NCBI GenBank assembly: GCA_017391665.1
Contig: JAFOXS010000328.1
Location: forward strand, 1 to 7,194
DNA length: 7,194 nt
Direction of reading: 5' to 3'
Source: Alistipes sp.
Lineage (GTDB): Bacteria; Bacteroidota; Bacteroidia; Bacteroidales; Rikenellaceae
A model generated the notes under the pieces. The model was given only the letters and a program-made list of their open reading frames with translations, was not told where the DNA came from and made no database searches. The number at the start of each line of letters is the position of its first letter. Positions within the stretch are counted from its first letter, which is position 1. This document shows, piece by piece, positions 5,216 through 7,194 of the stretch. Both the position numbers and the translations under genes were made by a program.

Positions 5216-6748
5216 ATGAACGAGATAAAGAAATGTAGTATCGCAGGAGTATCGTTCACCCTTGAGCGCAACGCCTACGACACGCTGAGCGAGTATCTGA
5301 AGTCGCTCCACGCAACATACAAGGATGATCCCGATGGCGAGGAGATCATTGCCGACATCGAGGCCCGCATCGCCGAGTTGATTCTTTCGACGCAGACAGC
5401 CGACGCTATAATTGCCAAGCCGCTGATTGACAACATCATCAAGCAGTTAGGCTCGGCCGAGGAGATCGACGAGGAGGCTTCGGAGCGTCACGCCGAAACC
5501 GAGGACAAGAACGGCAACCCCCGCATTCCGCGTCGCCTCTTCCGCGACCTTGACAATGGCAAGCTGGGCGGTGTATGTGCCGGTATTGCCCGCTACTTCG
5601 ACACCGACCCCACGTGGATACGTCTGGCTGTCTTCCTGCCGTTGATTGCCACGCCCTTATTCAGTTCGATGCACATCTTCAATTGGTTAGCACCATTTTC
5701 GAGCAACCTATTCGGACTGATTGTATTGGGTTATCTGATTATGTGGTTCTCGGTGCCACCCGCAACATCGGCACGACAGAAGCTGGAGATGACGGGCGAG
5801 CGCATCACCGCCAACAGCATCCGCTCCACAACGCAGGCTGCGGCACGCGACGAGCGTGAGCGTTCGATTATCGCAAACCTGGTGGCCGCCTTTGGCAGAT
5901 TCCTGCTTATATGCGTAAAGATCGTCACCCTTTTCATCCTTATCGGCTTGGTGAGCGGTGCAAGTGTCTTGGCTTTGGTTGCCATCACCACTACCCCCGC
6001 CATTATGGCCGAGAGCGCCATCACGGGATTTGCATTAGGGGCATTCTTCATCGTTATCACAATGCCTATTGTGGCACTCATATATCTGTCGGTGATGTTG
6101 CTCATTTCGCGTCGTCCCAACGGCAAGGCTGTGCTGGTGATGTTCCTTATTTGGCTCTTTGCTCTGTGTGGAATGATCGTTTCAGCCATCAAGTCGCCCG
6201 TAAAGTTTGACCGCCAGATCGAAAATGCCTTTGAGTCAGTTTTTGAGAATGACGAGGAGATACTCTTCGATGAGTTCACCGAAGAGGAGATTACGGAGTT
6301 CCGCCAGCAGTTTGAGGATGTGGAGGTGGCATCTCGCACAAATGACAACCTGACCGTTACGATTCAGGGCCCGAGCGACGATGTGCAGCAGATGGAGAGC
6401 ACCATAAAACTCAACGAGAAGGGACTCACCATAACCGATGGCGAGGGTAAGCTGGTCGAGGTCAATGCCAACGGCATCACGGTCGATGGCGAAAAGATTA
6501 TCAACTACACCACCGAAGTGAACAATAGCGAGGAGAACCCCTCGCAGGCTGTAATCTTCAGCGTGGGCGATGTAAAGATTCGCTTCGAGGAGGGTCTTGC
6601 CAAGATTGCCGAGCAGGCTCACTCGGAGATTATCAAGGGTTGGAACGAGGCTATGGAGGATTACAAGGATGGTGTCCGCGAAGCCAAACGAGAGATCAAC
6701 GCCGCCGCCAAAGAGATCAAGAAGGAGGCCGAAAAGCTGAACCAATAA
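5216..6748 (+). CDS. Long PspC-domain multi-pass membrane protein
   Basis: A protein of 510 residues. Residues 1-85 repeat the N-terminal domain of the short PspC protein (SIAGVSFTL, AYDTLSEYL, DIEARIAEL, IIKQLGSAEEI). A PspC domain follows (106-183): RRLFRDLDNGKLGGVCAGIARYF plus two hydrophobic segments, the first followed by an insert with extra aromatic residues. After a charged linker (184-218) come three more membrane helices (about 229-256, 267-297, 304-325). Charge distribution (the Arg-rich linker and RRPNGK at 299-304 inside) places the N-terminus in the cytoplasm and residues 326-510 in the periplasm. That C-terminal part has an acidic start (EEILFDEFTEEEITEF), a beta-rich middle (370-455) and a long Lys/Glu-rich helix (456-510). 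It is the last gene before the terminator. It probably senses or stabilises the envelope with the GIN protein. The C-terminal domain is not one I recognise. Confidence 0.9.
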   Translation: MNEIKKCSIAGVSFTLERNAYDTLSEYLKSLHATYKDDPDGEEIIADIEARIAELILSTQTADAIIAKPLIDNIIKQLGSAEEIDEEASERHAETEDKNGNPRIPRRLFRDLDNGKLGGVCAGIARYFDTDPTWIRLAVFLPLIATPLFSSMHIFNWLAPFSSNLFGLIVLGYLIMWFSVPPATSARQKLEMTGERITANSIRSTTQAAARDERERSIIANLVAAFGRFLLICVKIVTLFILIGLVSGASVLALVAITTTPAIMAESAITGFALGAFFIVITMPIVALIYLSVMLLISRRPNGKAVLVMFLIWLFALCGMIVSAIKSPVKFDRQIENAFESVFENDEEILFDEFTEEEITEFRQQFEDVEVASRTNDNLTVTIQGPSDDVQQMESTIKLNEKGLTITDGEGKLVEVNANGITVDGEKIINYTTEVNNSEENPSQAVIFSVGDVKIRFEEGLAKIAEQAHSEIIKGWNEAMEDYKDGVREAKREINAAAKEIKKEAEKLNQ

Positions 6749-6771
6749 GTATAAATATGTAATCAGAGGGA

Positions 6772-6806
6772 AGGCTGTCAACTGCGGTTGGCAGCCTGTT
6801 TTATTG
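6772..6806 (+). terminator. Rho-independent terminator of the PspC-PadR cluster
   Basis: An 11-base-pair stem, AGGCTGTCAAC (6772-6782) with GTTGGCAGCCT (6787-6797), closes on a TGCG tetraloop with a single G-U pair, followed by GTTTTATT. It begins 23 bases after the stop codon of the long PspC gene and separates the cluster from pfkA. The T-run is slightly interrupted but the stem is strong. Confidence 0.88.
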
Positions 6807-6880
6807 ATAATACGGGAATCTCTATTACATATAGACTACATTTTTTGCTATATTCGGAGAATATTCTGTAAAAAATTAGT

Positions 6881-6888
6881 TATATTTG
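6881..6888 (+). promoter_or_regulatory. Bacteroidota -7 promoter box for pfkA
   Basis: TATATTTG matches TAnnTTTG exactly, 28 bases before the pfkA start codon and downstream of the cluster terminator, giving a leader of about 22 bases. No TTTG is seen at -33. The same octamer drives the PspC cluster. The position between a terminator and a start codon makes this call better than the motif alone. Confidence 0.6.
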
Positions 6889-6916
6889 CAACAAGAAGTA
6901 TAAACACAAATTCACT

Positions 6917-7194
6917 ATGGCAATTAAATGTATTGGTATTCTTACCTCGGGAGGTGATGCTCCAGGTATGAACGCGGCCATTCGCGCCGTCACACGTACG
7001 GCAATCTACAACGGCTACAAGGTTAAAGGTATCCTGCGTGGCTATCACGGCTTGGTAACAAATAAGATCATCGACCTTACGTCAAGTAGCGTAAGTAATA
7101 TCATCCAAAAGGGTGGCACAATGCTCAAAACGGCTCGTAGCAAGGAGTTCCGCACACCCGAGGGTCGCCAGATGGCTTACGACAACATGAAGGC
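6917..7194 (+). CDS. pfkA: 6-phosphofructokinase PfkA, N-terminal part (cut by window end)
   Basis: The first 92 residues of phosphofructokinase A, which phosphorylates fructose 6-phosphate in glycolysis. The nucleotide-binding [19 protein letters not shown] (7-25) is canonical. R23 and R27 occupy the positions of the allosteric effector arginines of the Escherichia coli enzyme, and [19 protein letters not shown] (66-84) matches the phosphate-binding loop, with R74 in the place of the active-site arginine. The residue that separates ATP-dependent from pyrophosphate-dependent enzymes lies past the window end, so the phosphate donor cannot be read here, though the allosteric arginines favour the ATP type. 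The start follows an A-rich leader without Shine-Dalgarno. It has its own promoter at 6881 and is independent of the PspC cluster. Confidence 0.95.
   Translation, partial: MAIKCIGILTSGGDAPGMNAAIRAVTRTAIYNGYKVKGILRGYHGLVTNKIIDLTSSSVSNIIQKGGTMLKTARSKEFRTPEGRQMAYDNMK

Noticed and set aside
5731..6348. A 205-residue open frame on the minus strand
   Set aside because: Antisense to the membrane helices of the long PspC protein, with low-complexity Ser/Arg/Thr content and no recognisable domain.
6236..6781. A 181-residue open frame on the minus strand, rich in Leu and Val
   Set aside because: It is antisense to the long PspC gene and begins inside the terminator hairpin; its hydrophobic look comes from reading Asp/Glu/Lys codons in reverse.

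Overview
The window looks like chromosomal DNA from a member of the Bacteroidota, probably Bacteroidales with moderate GC content (an Alistipes- or Muribaculaceae-like genome is a guess). The grounds are several TAnnTTTG -7 promoter boxes, one with a TTTG -33 box at 20-base spacing. Other pointers are mostly weak Shine-Dalgarno sites, AT-rich leaders, a LysO exporter split into two genes, and PspC proteins of the layout typical for this phylum. I see no mobile element, tRNA, rRNA or CRISPR array.

Left half, all on the minus strand. Reading leftward from the divergent centre near 3040: two overlapping genes (2939-2658 and 2668-2042) encode the N- and C-terminal parts of a LysO-type lysine exporter. 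mnmA (1991-819) encodes the tRNA uridine 2-thiolase. One base later, an exported protein of the endonuclease/exonuclease/phosphatase (EEP) fold follows (817-11), in which most catalytic motifs have decayed. The lysO pair and mnmA each have a plausible promoter. The EEP gene is probably translated by coupling to mnmA.

Right half, all on the plus strand. A four-gene cluster (3179-6748) has gaps of 37, 38 and 18 bases: a short PspC-domain membrane protein, a PadR-family regulator, an exported GIN-domain (DUF2807) protein with an N-terminal coiled coil, and a long PspC-domain protein with about five membrane segments and a large C-terminal domain. A strong terminator hairpin closes it. This reads as an envelope-stress module: cytoplasmic N-terminal domains of the two PspC proteins, which resemble the HAAS-type domains that commonly partner PadR regulators, may connect membrane state to PadR. 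The exported GIN protein and the C-terminal domain of the long PspC protein probably face each other in the periplasm. The last gene, cut by the window end, is pfkA (6-phosphofructokinase) with its own promoter.

The observations most worth following are the decayed EEP active site, the inverted-topology duplication visible across the split lysO pair, the HAAS-like domain with PadR pairing, and the nested dyad symmetries between the two divergent promoters.
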